A stretch of 64,000 nucleotides of DNA from NCBI RefSeq assembly GCF_003473485.1, contig NC_053046.1, positions 44,655,832 through 44,719,831 of the forward strand. Direction: 5' to 3'. Of this stretch, positions 24,118 through 34,000 are shown in pieces; the stretch's first letter is position 1, and each line of letters begins with the position of its first letter. Both the position numbers and the translations under genes were made by a program. The notes beneath the pieces are model-generated. The model did not search any database and had not been told where the DNA came from. It was given only the letters and a program-made list of their open reading frames with translations. The stretch is from Medicago truncatula (lineage: Eukaryota > Streptophyta > Magnoliopsida > Fabales > Fabaceae).

Positions 24118-26247
24118 CAGTAGAAACTCTATAAATTAATAATGTCGGGACCGGAGAAATTTATTAATTTAGAGAGTTATTAATTTATCTATAAATTAAT
24201 AATTATTAATTTAAAGAGTTTTTAAGTAATTATACTGTACATACCAAACAAAAAGGCAAATTAGTCTATGTCTCTTAGAATTACGTTGCACCAAATCTTG
24301 GGACTCAATGTAAATTAATAAATATTGTATTCATATCCATTGGAAATATGACTTTTGACTTTTGAAGTGTATAGTAAATGTAAACAAGTGGAATGTTCAA
24401 TATATTCTTAAGCAAGTTTGGCATATATAAATTACATGAATGTGTTAAAAGTATTCAAACCATATCTCACTCACGAGATGGCTTCTCATCTAAAAGGTGT
24501 TGCAAAATCAACTATGTCAGATCAAATACGTAAGGAGTTGTGCGAGTACAAGAGAGATAATCCTGCAAGCACACAAAAAGACTTGCAGAGATGGCTTGAG
24601 GGAAAATTTCAGTTGAAAGTTAGTCAAGGAACAATATCAAACACACTTAAGCGGTCAAATGACTATCTCTCTGCTGAAATAGAAAAGGGAAGAGCGGAGA
24701 TCAAAAGACACAAACCAGCAAAATATCCTGACATGGAGAAAGTTGTTTATGAGTGGTTTCTACAGCATCAAGAACGTGTGAATATCACAGGAGAATTAAT
24801 TTTGCAGAAGGCAAGAGATACAATGAAACTCTTGTACCCTCATGATGATTCAGATTTTAACTTCTCTACAGGATGGCTTGGGAAATTCAAGCACCGACAT
24901 GGCATAAAGTCATTTCGTCGTTTTGGCGAGAGTGGGTCTGTTGATGTGCAAGACATGGAGCAGAAATTGGTATCGATTCGAGAGAAAATTGATCAGTTCC
25001 CTATGAAAGATGTTTTCAATATGGATGAAACTGGGTTGTTTTATAGGCTACAAGCTGATCATTCACTGGCAACAAAACAACTTGAAGGAAAAAAACAAGA
25101 TAAAGAAAGGCTGACAGTAGTTATTTGTTGCAATGAAGATGGCTCTGAAAAAATCCCTCTATGGATTATTGGGAAATATGCAAAGCCTCGTTGCTTCAAG
25201 AATGTCAATATGAATAGCTTGGATTGTCAGTATCGAGCTAACAAAAAAGCATGGATGACTAGTGTGCTTTTTGATGAATATGTTCGTTCATTTGACCAAA
25301 TGATGCATGGTAGAAGAGTTCTACTTGTGGTGGATACTTGTCCAGCACATTCAAGAAATATTGAAGGGCTAAGAAACGTTGAGTTGTTCTTCTTGCCACC
25401 CAACATGACATCAAAGATCCAACCTTGCGATGCTGGGATAATAAGAGCTTTCAAGATGCATTACCGTAGAAGGTTTTACCGCAAAATATTGGAAGGTTAT
25501 GAGGTGGGACAATCTGATCCAGGGAAGATAAATGTCCTTGATGCTATCAATTTGGCAATCCCAGCTTGGACGATAGATGTTCGAAAAGAAACAATAGCGA
25601 ATTGCTTCCGACACTGTAAAATTCGTTCAGCTAGTGACGTTGTAGGAAATTTGGATGAATCCACTTTTGATGAAGAAACTCAAGACCTCCAGACTATGAT
25701 CAATCAATGTGGCTATCGTAATAAGATGGATATCGACAATCTAATGAACTACCCAGGTGAAAATGAAGCATGTTCGGAGGTTCAGAGTTTAGAAGATATT
25801 GTGCGTACTATCATTGAGAACAATGCAGAGGATGACGACGAAGATGATACGGTGTCTTTGAAGCCTGTTACGCGAAAGGAAGCACTTATGGCGTCGAACA
25901 CTCTTCACAACTTTATGATACAATACAAAAATACAACACCTTAGCTATTGGATGCAATAAGAAAAGTTAGAGATGAGCTCCAAACAGACTTGAACTTTAA
26001 AGGAAAACAAACAACTATTGAATCATATTTCAACAAAGTGTAATATATTTTTTTTCAGTTTCTATGAATTATTAATTTATGATTTTCTTGGGACCGAAAA
26101 TTATAAAGGGATCTCCCAAAAAATTATTATCTTATTATTTTATCGAATTATTCAATTTTTTACACTGGCCCAAGTCGGGACCGGACAAATTTATTATTTT
26201 AGAGAGTTTATTAATTTACCGAGTATTAATTTAAAGAGTTTCTACTG
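24118..26247 (+). mobile_element. pogo/Tigger-like DNA transposon, 2130 bp, with TA target duplication
   Basis: The terminal inverted repeats start CAGTAGAAACTCTATAAATT (left) and, on the opposite strand, CAGTAGAAACTCTTTAAATT (right). Subterminal copies of TCGGGACCGGA.AAATTTATTA occur at both ends. TA flanks both sides (24116-24117 and 26248-26249). The intact EH gene has the empty site GCCACAAAGTATATTATGAAC with a single TA at 15100-15101, which shows exact insertion. The element carries one transposase frame. Its good preservation compared with its surroundings suggests a fairly recent insertion. Confidence 0.93.
24418..25944 (+). CDS. pogo/Tigger-type transposase (DDD), one TAG before its C-terminal tail
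   Basis: The 508-aa frame has an N-terminal CENP-B/ABP1-like DNA-binding half. It contains QIRKELCEYK and TQKDLQRWLEGKF (about 36-64), the LKVSQGTISNTLKR helix (66-79) and a Tc5-type HTH with TGWLGKFKHRHGI (151-163). The DDE_1 catalytic core follows: FNMDETG (D203), VVDTCPAH (D306) and IQPCDAGI (D338), with 31 residues between the last two. Family members usually read DNCPAH at the second site, so the threonine is a variant beside the catalytic Asp. ATGs at 24418, 24478 and 24514 are possible starts. The TAG at 25942-25944 is followed in the same frame by 32 more codons to TAA at 26041-26043. They end KQTTIESYFNKV, which looks like the true C-terminus. Confidence 0.9.
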   Translation: MAYINYMNVLKVFKPYLTHEMASHLKGVAKSTMSDQIRKELCEYKRDNPASTQKDLQRWLEGKFQLKVSQGTISNTLKRSNDYLSAEIEKGRAEIKRHKPAKYPDMEKVVYEWFLQHQERVNITGELILQKARDTMKLLYPHDDSDFNFSTGWLGKFKHRHGIKSFRRFGESGSVDVQDMEQKLVSIREKIDQFPMKDVFNMDETGLFYRLQADHSLATKQLEGKKQDKERLTVVICCNEDGSEKIPLWIIGKYAKPRCFKNVNMNSLDCQYRANKKAWMTSVLFDEYVRSFDQMMHGRRVLLVVDTCPAHSRNIEGLRNVELFFLPPNMTSKIQPCDAGIIRAFKMHYRRRFYRKILEGYEVGQSDPGKINVLDAINLAIPAWTIDVRKETIANCFRHCKIRSASDVVGNLDESTFDEETQDLQTMINQCGYRNKMDIDNLMNYPGENEACSEVQSLEDIVRTIIENNAEDDDEDDTVSLKPVTRKEALMASNTLHNFMIQYKNTTP

Positions 26248-26863
26248 TATATCATGAATTGGAGATGGATTAGAAAAACTTGTCAGATTCATGTGACTTT
26301 TACAAACATGCACATGATTTAGAGTTGAGCCCATTTAGTGGGATAAGATTTAGTTGTTGTTATGCATGATAAGGAGGTTTATTCCCAACTGTGTTTGAAA
26401 GGATATTTATCTGTTGAAAATTGGTTTGGTGTCCACAATATGCTTCACTTGTTTTTCGCTGTATTATATAGATCTTGTAAAATAAATAATATGTATATAA
26501 TCTTGCATATGCAGTGATCATGGTGGTGACAAATTTGTGTTTTCTGAGTAGTTTTTTATGACCCTAATTAGGGAACCTTGGACATAAATGATGATATTGA
26601 TTCAGTTTGGGGATTCAATGCCAGTAGCATCACTAAGGAAGTATGCAAGTTCTCGCCTGCGCAAAATCCTTCCTACTTTTGAAGGACGCATATTTCTATA
26701 TTTCTCCTGCTTTATTCTAACTTGATGTTGATGTTAGTGTAATATTTTGGAAAGAGGGGGCTGTTTTCTCCTGCTTTATTCTAACTTGATGTTGACTTGA
26801 TGTTGATGTTAGTGTAATATTTTGGAAAGAGAGGGCTGTTTTTGATTTTGTGGAAGTCGAGGA

Positions 26864-27234
26864 AGTAGAAATTTGGGGCCTAACTCATCCTCACAAAACC
26901 GGCTTGTAAGGTGAGGATTGTCTCCTCTTTATACAAAACCGGCTTGTAAGGTGAAGATTGTCTCCTCTTTATAAACTCTTCTCAAGAGTCTTATCTATCC
27001 GATGTGGGACTTGGGTTTTTCCCAATACACCCCCCTCACGCCCAGCACTCTTTGGGCTTGGTGCGTGAATAGGTTTAGGCGGCCCTTGAATTCAACAAGC
27101 TCTGATACCATGTTGAAATTGGGGGCCTAACTCATCCTTACAAAACCGGCTTGGAAGGTGAGTATTGTCTTCTCTTTATAAACTCTTCTCAAGAGTCTTG
27201 TCTATCCGATGTGGGACTTGGGTTTTTCCCAATA
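26864..27234 (-). mobile_element. TRIM (small LTR retrotransposon), 371 bp
   Basis: The right repeat (27111-27234) and the left repeat (26864 to about 27029) share GGCCTAACTCATCC, CAAAACCGGCTTG, CTCTTCTCAAGAGTCTT and TCTATCCGATGTGGGACTTG. The left repeat has an extra roughly 43-bp internal duplication. On the minus strand TGGTATCAGAGC (27099-27110), the initiator tRNA-Met primer binding site, directly follows the 5' repeat. A purine-rich tract complementary to CACCCCCCTC lies beside the other repeat. The flanking 5-bp direct repeats are GAGGA (26859-26863 and 27235-27239). There is no coding capacity. Confidence 0.85.
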
Positions 27235-27240
27235 GAGGAA

Positions 27241-27410
27241 CGATAGGATTTTCAATAACGACGTTGGCTATGTGGCGGATTTGGCAGAGGAAGTGAAGGT
27301 TCTATTGTGGAGGTGGTTTTTGACTAGAATTCACATCCGTCCGTGCTTATTCTACAAATGGTCATGGAATCCAAGGGACTGTTTGCTGCGGTAGTTGTTT
27401 GTGTGGTTGG
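27241..27410 (+). mobile_element. LINE zinc-binding (zf-RVT) fragment
   Basis: The translation reads KVLLWRWFLTRIHIRPCLFY, then KWSWNPRDC, resembling the RVT zinc-binding module of plant LINEs (KVLAWRLLL, then C.FC). It is about 170 bp, isolated and presumably dead. Confidence 0.5.
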
Positions 27411-27479
27411 GTGTTATGGTCGCTGTTGTTTGCCTTCAGCAGTAGGGTTGGTGATGACAGTCTGTCATTTCACATTTTT

Positions 27480-28790
27480 AGAGTCTTTTTATGATATTTT
27501 TGAGTTCACAAACAAGCTTAAGCAGCAAGAAAAGCAAGAAAAATAGAAGATTTTGAAGAAAGCAAAATCGTGTCACGATTGTTGAAAACGTGTCACGATT
27601 AGGAGCACAGGATGAGGTTCATTTGGCATTGGTTAAAACGTATCACGATGTCTATTTCGTAACACGATTTTAGGGACATGTGGCACAAGGAAAGAAATGA
27701 AATGAAAGAGAATAATGTCACAACATGGAAGGTGCAAAAAGAAGAAACAAATGAGCTTGATGTTATCACAGGTCACTGTACTAAAAAAAGAGGAAATGTG
27801 TGGCTTGAGCAAAAAGAAAAAAAGAAACGTATGCTGATTGGAATTGAGAAACTAGGTTACAAGAAGGTTATAAAAGCAAGAGGCATCACGTAACAAGGAT
27901 ACGACTGCTGGTACAGGAACACGTTTTTGGTGCTAACGGTTTTGGAGACCAAAAACAACACGCAGCACGAGAGAGAGGAAGGCACGTGAAACAACATCAA
28001 CAGTAGCTATTGAAAAGAAACTGCGGAGTAAAGCCGGCAACGACGGAACTCTATCGGTTTATTTTCTTTATTTTCTTTACTATGTTGTTTATGTATTTAA
28101 CCATGTCTAGCTAATTTCCTTGGATTAGATCTGAAATGATTCTGTGTAACCTAATTGAAACATGTTGTTGTGAAACTCTATTTATTGTGAATGACAATAT
28201 AGTTTTTATTCAATTCAATTGTTATTAATGCTTTTTATATCCTGATCAAATATAAATATGATTTAGTGAGAACGAATGACTACTGACCATAGCTTTCGAC
28301 TTAGACCTAATTGAATTGTTCTAATAAACATGGTTAGTCTAGGAATGGATAATCGTTTGTTAGTGATATTAGGTTAACGTGCATAAAATCTTCAAAGATT
28401 ATTAAACCACCTAAGGAATTAGGGGGTCTAGTTTGAGAAGAGGGTTCTAACTCAAGGGATTGATTAGAACTATTTTGTTAACTATCGTGGAACTAGAAAA
28501 TCATTCATAAAAATAGATGCAATATACCGATTAGGGGAACATAGATGATTCGAAAGACCTGATCTCATCTCTCTCTTATTCTTTTCCAAAACTATCTTTA
28601 TTTTCTATTTATTTAATTTTATGCAATCAAAACTACTGTCTAGGGCAAACAAAATAATTTATACATCCTAAATATTTACTTTATTGCTAAATTGAGATTA
28701 ACACGGTCCTTGTGGGAACGATATTTTTACTACTTCGATAGTATTTAGTACATTTGCTAAAAATTCTATCAGTTGACTATGTAAATTATT
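27480..28790. mobile_element. Probable LTR-retrotransposon non-coding fragment
   Basis: A long non-coding block that is absent from the corresponding intron of the intact EH gene, so it is inserted. It holds repeats of CGTGTCACGATT (27569-27600) and ends with GTCCTTGTGGGAACGATA, CTACTTCGATAGTA and TTGCTAAAAATTCTATCA, phrases typical of leader regions of plant Ty3/gypsy elements. No gag/pol motif and no paired LTR are visible. Confidence 0.35.
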
Positions 28791-29200
28791 AAAATTCAGG
28801 GACTAAATAGATATTTCGCAAAATTCAGGGATGAACTTGGCTGATTTTTGAAAATTTAAGTACGAATTTGATTTATTAATCCATTATTAATATTCTAAAA
28901 CTAATCCTCAAATTGAAGATTACTATGGTTTCAGATTGTTACATTTTTGTGTAACCAAAAAAAGATTGTTACATTTTTGTCAAAAAAAAAAAAGAAGCTA
29001 GATACAAATTAACCTACACAACAAAAAGATTAAATTTAAAAATATAATAACTAAGATAACAAATCATACAATTTTGATAGGTTTCCCAAAAAGGGCTCTT
29101 AAATAATGTTTGAAAAAAAGCAAAAAAACTGTTCGAGACAACAGTGCGTCAGATGGTTGGGATGATACACATGTAGAGGAGTTAGTCAAAGCATTACATA

Positions 29201-29543
29201 GGAGTAAATAGTCAATTACCTCCCTGAAATTGTAACTTTCGTCAAAAACCCCTTGAAATTTTGCAAAACGTCAAAACCCCCCTGAAATTGTCAAGCGTCT
29301 GTCAATTACCCCCTCCGTTAATATAGTCAATTACCCCCTATGATGTGGCATGACTTTTCTGACCATGTGTAAGTGCCACGCGGCAGTTAACGGCCACATC
29401 AACATGTTGGATGGAGGAAATTAACGGAGGGGGGTAATTGACAGACGCTTGACAATTTCAGGGGGATTTTTGATGTTTTGCAAAATTCAGGGGGGGTTTT
29501 GACGAAAGTTACAATTTCAGGGGGGTAATTGACCATTTACTCC
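29201..29543. repeat. 343-bp foldback MITE inside the copied optional exon
   Basis: The ends are GGAGTAAATAGTCAATTACC and its near inverse GGTAATTGACCATTTACTCC. The arms are about 140 bp each and include AAGCGTCTGTCAATTACCCC and its inverse. The flanks are ATTACATA (29193-29200) and ATTAGATA (29544-29551), an 8-bp target duplication with one difference. The intact gene has ATTCCATAGCTAT at the matching place, so this is a real insertion. An 8-bp duplication fits hAT or MULE-type mobilisation. Confidence 0.88.
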
Positions 29544-29650
29544 ATTAGATAGCTATAAGCAAAATGCTGGACTGATGCTTACTATAAATAGGTCACCCGT
29601 TCGGTTTTATCTATAGCTCATACGTACACTCGTACTCTATTTAGGCACAG

Positions 29651-30787
29651 CACATTTGATTCTTAGATGGTATTGTGTGTGTATTTCTGGCAGTATGTCT
29701 GTGTTGGTGAAATAGAGTCCCACTCGCTCACTCCTGACACTGACATCTAATTTCTTATACTGTAATGTGGAAGCATTTCCATTCAAGTTTTTAGGCATTC
29801 CAATTGGTGCTAATTGTTTAAGAGAAATAACTTGGCGGCCAATGATAAATTCCTTGAGGAAAGGGATTTTTTTTTTTTTTTTTTTTATTGTTATGAGGTA
29901 GTGTTGCTCTCATAAACTGTGTTGTCGAGTCTGCCATTGTATTTGTGAAGGAGATGTTTTGATTCAAATGAAATTTATGGAATGCGGGCAATGTTGTGAC
30001 AATGTGTTAAGTGGGACAATGTGTTCCTTCTAAAGAAATTAGGTGGCTTAGGCATAAATAATCTTTAGCTATTTAATGTCTCTCTAGTCTCTATTATCAA
30101 AATGGAAATGGAGATGTGTTGACTTAATATTTTTGTTAAAAAAAATAGTTATCTATATGAAGATATGATTTGTAGTTTTTGATTTTAAAATTAATTTTTT
30201 TTACACATAAGTTAATAGTTGAAATCAACCATATCAGAATGTAGCTTAAACACGTCAAATTTTCAAGCACTCACGCAATACCTTATTTTACCTTTTATCT
30301 TTTTCATCATATCAAATCATTATCCACTAACTTATTACCTAAATAACGATATTTATACAATTATTTTATGATAATTTTTGTGACCATCTTTTTCGCTTAT
30401 TTTATTGATAAAAACTATAGAAATAAAAAAAGAAGGAGAGAACCTCTTCCTCTCTCTCTTCTCTCATTTTCAAACCTCAGTCGTCACCCCTCTCTTTTTC
30501 TTCTTTTTAGAGGGGTGATTTAGGGTCAATTTTGATCCAAAAATCACCTCTCCGAATTGTTTTTCCTTCTATTCTAATTGAATAAGTGATTTCACATATT
30601 TTTTGTTTTCTTTCGTTTGTTTTTGTGATTTTTTCGCCTGTTTGTTTTGATTTCCTGTCTTTGTACGGTGTGTTTTTGATTTTCCGTTTTAGTGCGGTGT
30701 TTATTTGATTCAGGTTGAAAGACTAACTTTGAGCAAGTGCATATCCAATCAATGACAATGACTTTGACATCGTCAATGTTGCAGATC

Positions 30788-30845
<58 letters not shown>

Positions 30846-31091
30846 TATTTGTAGGCATATGTACTTTGCCGTTTTATGTTATTAACACGGATGTTGTGAG
30901 TTTGTTCACAGATTCTTGCCTTTTGTTTTTAGTTTATGTCGATGTATCAATTGAATGGATGAATATAATTTATTTTTGTAAAATAAAAAGAAAAAAAAGA
31001 AAGAAAGAATGAGAGAGTTGTACATTACATTCATCACATCAGTCTACCAAACATGTGAAAGAACAAAGAAGAGGGTGTTACTGAAAATTGA
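29651..31091. other. Intergenic stretch upstream of the primase-like gene, with a (TA)n array
   Basis: No gene recognised. T tracts lie at 29871-29886 and a pure (AT)n array at 30791-30842. The last part (30843-31091) should contain the promoter and 5' UTR of the gene that starts at 31092. Confidence 0.5.
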
Positions 31092-34000
31092 ATGAAATTG
31101 AGAAACATGTCAATTTGTCAGAGCTGGTGGCTATGTCGTCCTCTCACCAAATCACTTTTCTCCCCCCAAACTCAAAGGTTTTGGTGCCATTCATTACCAC
31201 TTTCTACCAAAGGTACCCCATTTTTGAATTTCTGGGTACTCAACCAAATGGGTCATTTAGTTTTCTTCTCTAACATAATTGTTTAAATTGTTTTGTGACA
31301 ATAAAAATAAAGTTAAAATATTGAAGCACAAAGTGGAACCTCTTGGTATCAGCTTAGATAACTCCTGTTTGCCTGGGAACTACCATAACCTCTTTTGTCC
31401 AAAGGTATCCTCTTTTCTTCCACAAAACTAGAATCAGTCTTTTCAATTTATTTGATTTTGTTTCTCACTTTTGTTTGTTTTTTATATGCTAGTGTAAAGG
31501 TGGACAGTTAATGGAGAGAAGTTTGTCTTTTCACATTATCACTGATGGGTAAGTAAGTATCTTCAACTTGTTTGTTTTGAGGTTTTGGTGTCATTGGTAT
31601 GGACTATGGAGTAAACAACCATTTGGATCCTTGAATATGTCGGACGTTTTCATCATTGTAGTCATTGAATGTACCAAAATTACAAAAATATCCCAAGTGT
31701 ATCTTTTGCTTGTCATTTTGATCCTCAAATGTGTCTTCTGTTAGTTAGTTTGGTGCTTGAGTGTGTTTTCCAATTGTCAGCGTGGTCTATAAAATTACTT
31801 ATCCATGGATGTTTTTGAAAGTTTGATACATTCAAGGAAACTTCCTCACCCATTTAAGAACCAAAATGACCATTTACTCTTTTTATATGTGTCTTCTTGC
31901 ATTTGTGTGTTGTAGTGAATTTGCAATCTGGAGGTGTTTCAGACCTATATGTGGTTGGGCTGGTCAGGTAAACATAAAATGTCTATGAATTTGCGCCTCT
32001 TCTCAAACATAGAACTTCATTAAGGATGAATTACATTTCCTTGATTACGTGGTTATAGGTTTCTGCAGATGACAAGGAACTGGACAATAAACCTGATGAG
32101 GAGAGCTTAGGGTTGGAACCACTTGGTCCTAAGGTATTCAAATTATTTTATTCAGTTTCAGAAGGTAGAGTAACTGCCAATTTTTCAGAATGAGGTAGCT
32201 CCCTCTTTTTGTCATAAATTATCATTATTCCAGAAATCTTATTTAGGTCTTTTATATTGATTATGATTACTATTGATTATTCTCGAAGTACAAGGTAAGC
32301 ACTCTTGTGAGTTATGAGTATTGAGTGGTAATGCTTTATTAGTTGCATTTTATCTAAAGTAAACATAGGGTTTGACTGTCATGTGCTATGCTTTTGAGTT
32401 TTGACATTATTCCTCAAATTGTTAATGAAAATTATCAAAATAATAGAGGTTTCACTTAAAATTTTGAAATATGGTTCTGGATTATCTACCCCTCCTTATG
32501 TTCAAGGGTCAAATTCATTATACTATTTTTTTCTTGTAGAACTAATATCTTAATTGTAAAAATACATTGCAGTAGTAGTGTGGTCAATGGTTGATAAATA
32601 TGGTATGTTCAAGTGGGTACCAAGGAAGTTAAGGCTACCATCTTAAATGAATATAATTGTACGGCCTTATCAGAACCACTTCTGTTTTTGGCTGTCCATG
32701 TTGTGTTAATACATTGCCACTTTCAGGCGCTAGTCATATTATTTGCTTACTTTTTTCCTTTTCCCTATTTTAGCTTGTTGCTTATTTTAAGGAAAGATTG
32801 ATATCAGAGAAAACCTTAAGCAGAAATTCTGTAAGGCAACTCTCGGACGAAAAGGTATTTTCAATGGTGTTCTTGTAAGACCTCCGATATCTTGTTTTAT
32901 GATTGTAAGACCAAATACTCTGAAATTGATATTTACTTGATTTTAGATATGCATTACAAAAGACAAAATGCTAATCCCTGTTTTTACTCGTACTAGAATC
33001 TTGATGAATACATGGCAATAGGTAGACCAATCCTAAGGCTTTGTTTGCGAGTTTGGAGGGGAAGAAAGGGGAGGGTTTTGGAAAAAAGGGAAAGAACTAG
33101 TGGAAGAAATAGAACACGATGGGAGGAGAGGGTTTTGTGGGTTAATTTTTTATTTATAATACAAAATCCCCCTTATTTGAAGGAACTAAACAAATGTATT
33201 GGTATAGGGTTTTGGGGGATTTTGGAGGGTTTATATGATTTTTTCAAATCCAATATATGATGTTATAATATTCTTAAAATTAAAAATATATCATCATTCT
33301 CCAAAAAATTGCTCTTTCAAAAAATATGAAAGATTTTTCTATTTTTTTTTATATATTTTCCACCCCCAAAGTCCTTTGTTTGCGAGTTTGGAGGGGAGGG
33401 GATGAGAGGGTTTTGGGGGTTGGGAAATATGGGGGGAAATAGAGAAATCTTTCACATTTTTTTTAGAGAATGATAAATAATGATTATGATTACTATATTT
33501 TTTATTTTAAAAATATTATAACAACATAAATTAAATTTGAAGAATTCATATAAACCCTCCTCCAATACAATTTTTAAGTTCCCCAAATGAGCAGAGTTTT
33601 GTATTATTAAGAAAAATTAACCCCCAAAGCCCTCCTCTCCCATTTTCCTTTATTTCTTTCACTTGCTGATTCTTTTTTCCAAAGCCTCCCTCCCTTCCCC
33701 TTGCAAACAAAGCCTAAGTGTTCACCTCATATACTTTTAAAATGTTCTAAGACACAATATGGATTTTAGGGACAATTTTTCTTACTTGATATTTCCTTAA
33801 ATTGCTAGAAAAATAGACTCCCAATGTCTAATTGCTGTGGGGGCGTTTGTTTTAGATTTTTTAAGGAAAAAAAAATCACTTTTGTCATTTTTAAGTGACA
33901 ATTGCGTTTTTAACTTGATATTTTCCAAAATCGTCAGGATTAGCTTTTCCCAAAATCTATTTTTTTAGAAAAATCATTTTTTATCAAAAAAATCTATTTT

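Larger units (their letters stand above)
22717..29650 (+). pseudogene. Partial duplicate of the EH/Pan1 gene, disrupted by insertions
   Basis: The region repeats the EH gene collinearly in direct orientation. 22717-22881 copies the end of exon 11 (NKSDDGSAKSAPN, FASSTAGSPP) with its GTATGG donor. 22882-24117 and 26248-26514 copy intron 11. 26515-26640 copies exon 12, but with an in-frame TAG after GTGTTTTCTGAG and a net 4-bp loss. 26641-26850 and about 28890-29085 copy intron 12. About 29085-29200 and 29544-29650 copy the optional exon and the start of intron 13. The homology starts inside exon 11, so there is no promoter or 5' end. Insertions: pogo-like element (24118-26247), TRIM (26864-27234), retroelement debris (27240 to about 28790) and a MITE (29201-29543). 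It cannot encode a functional EH protein. Confidence 0.88.

Noticed and set aside
30592-31012. Open frames across the (TA)n array
   Set aside because: They encode YIYIYI repeats from a dinucleotide array and have no other coding evidence.
31088-31273. Alternative N-terminal frame for the primase-like gene (MNEIEKHVNL...)
   Set aside because: The frame starting at 31092 joins the next exon in phase through a GT-AG intron and gives a basic targeting-like peptide; this alternative does not join.
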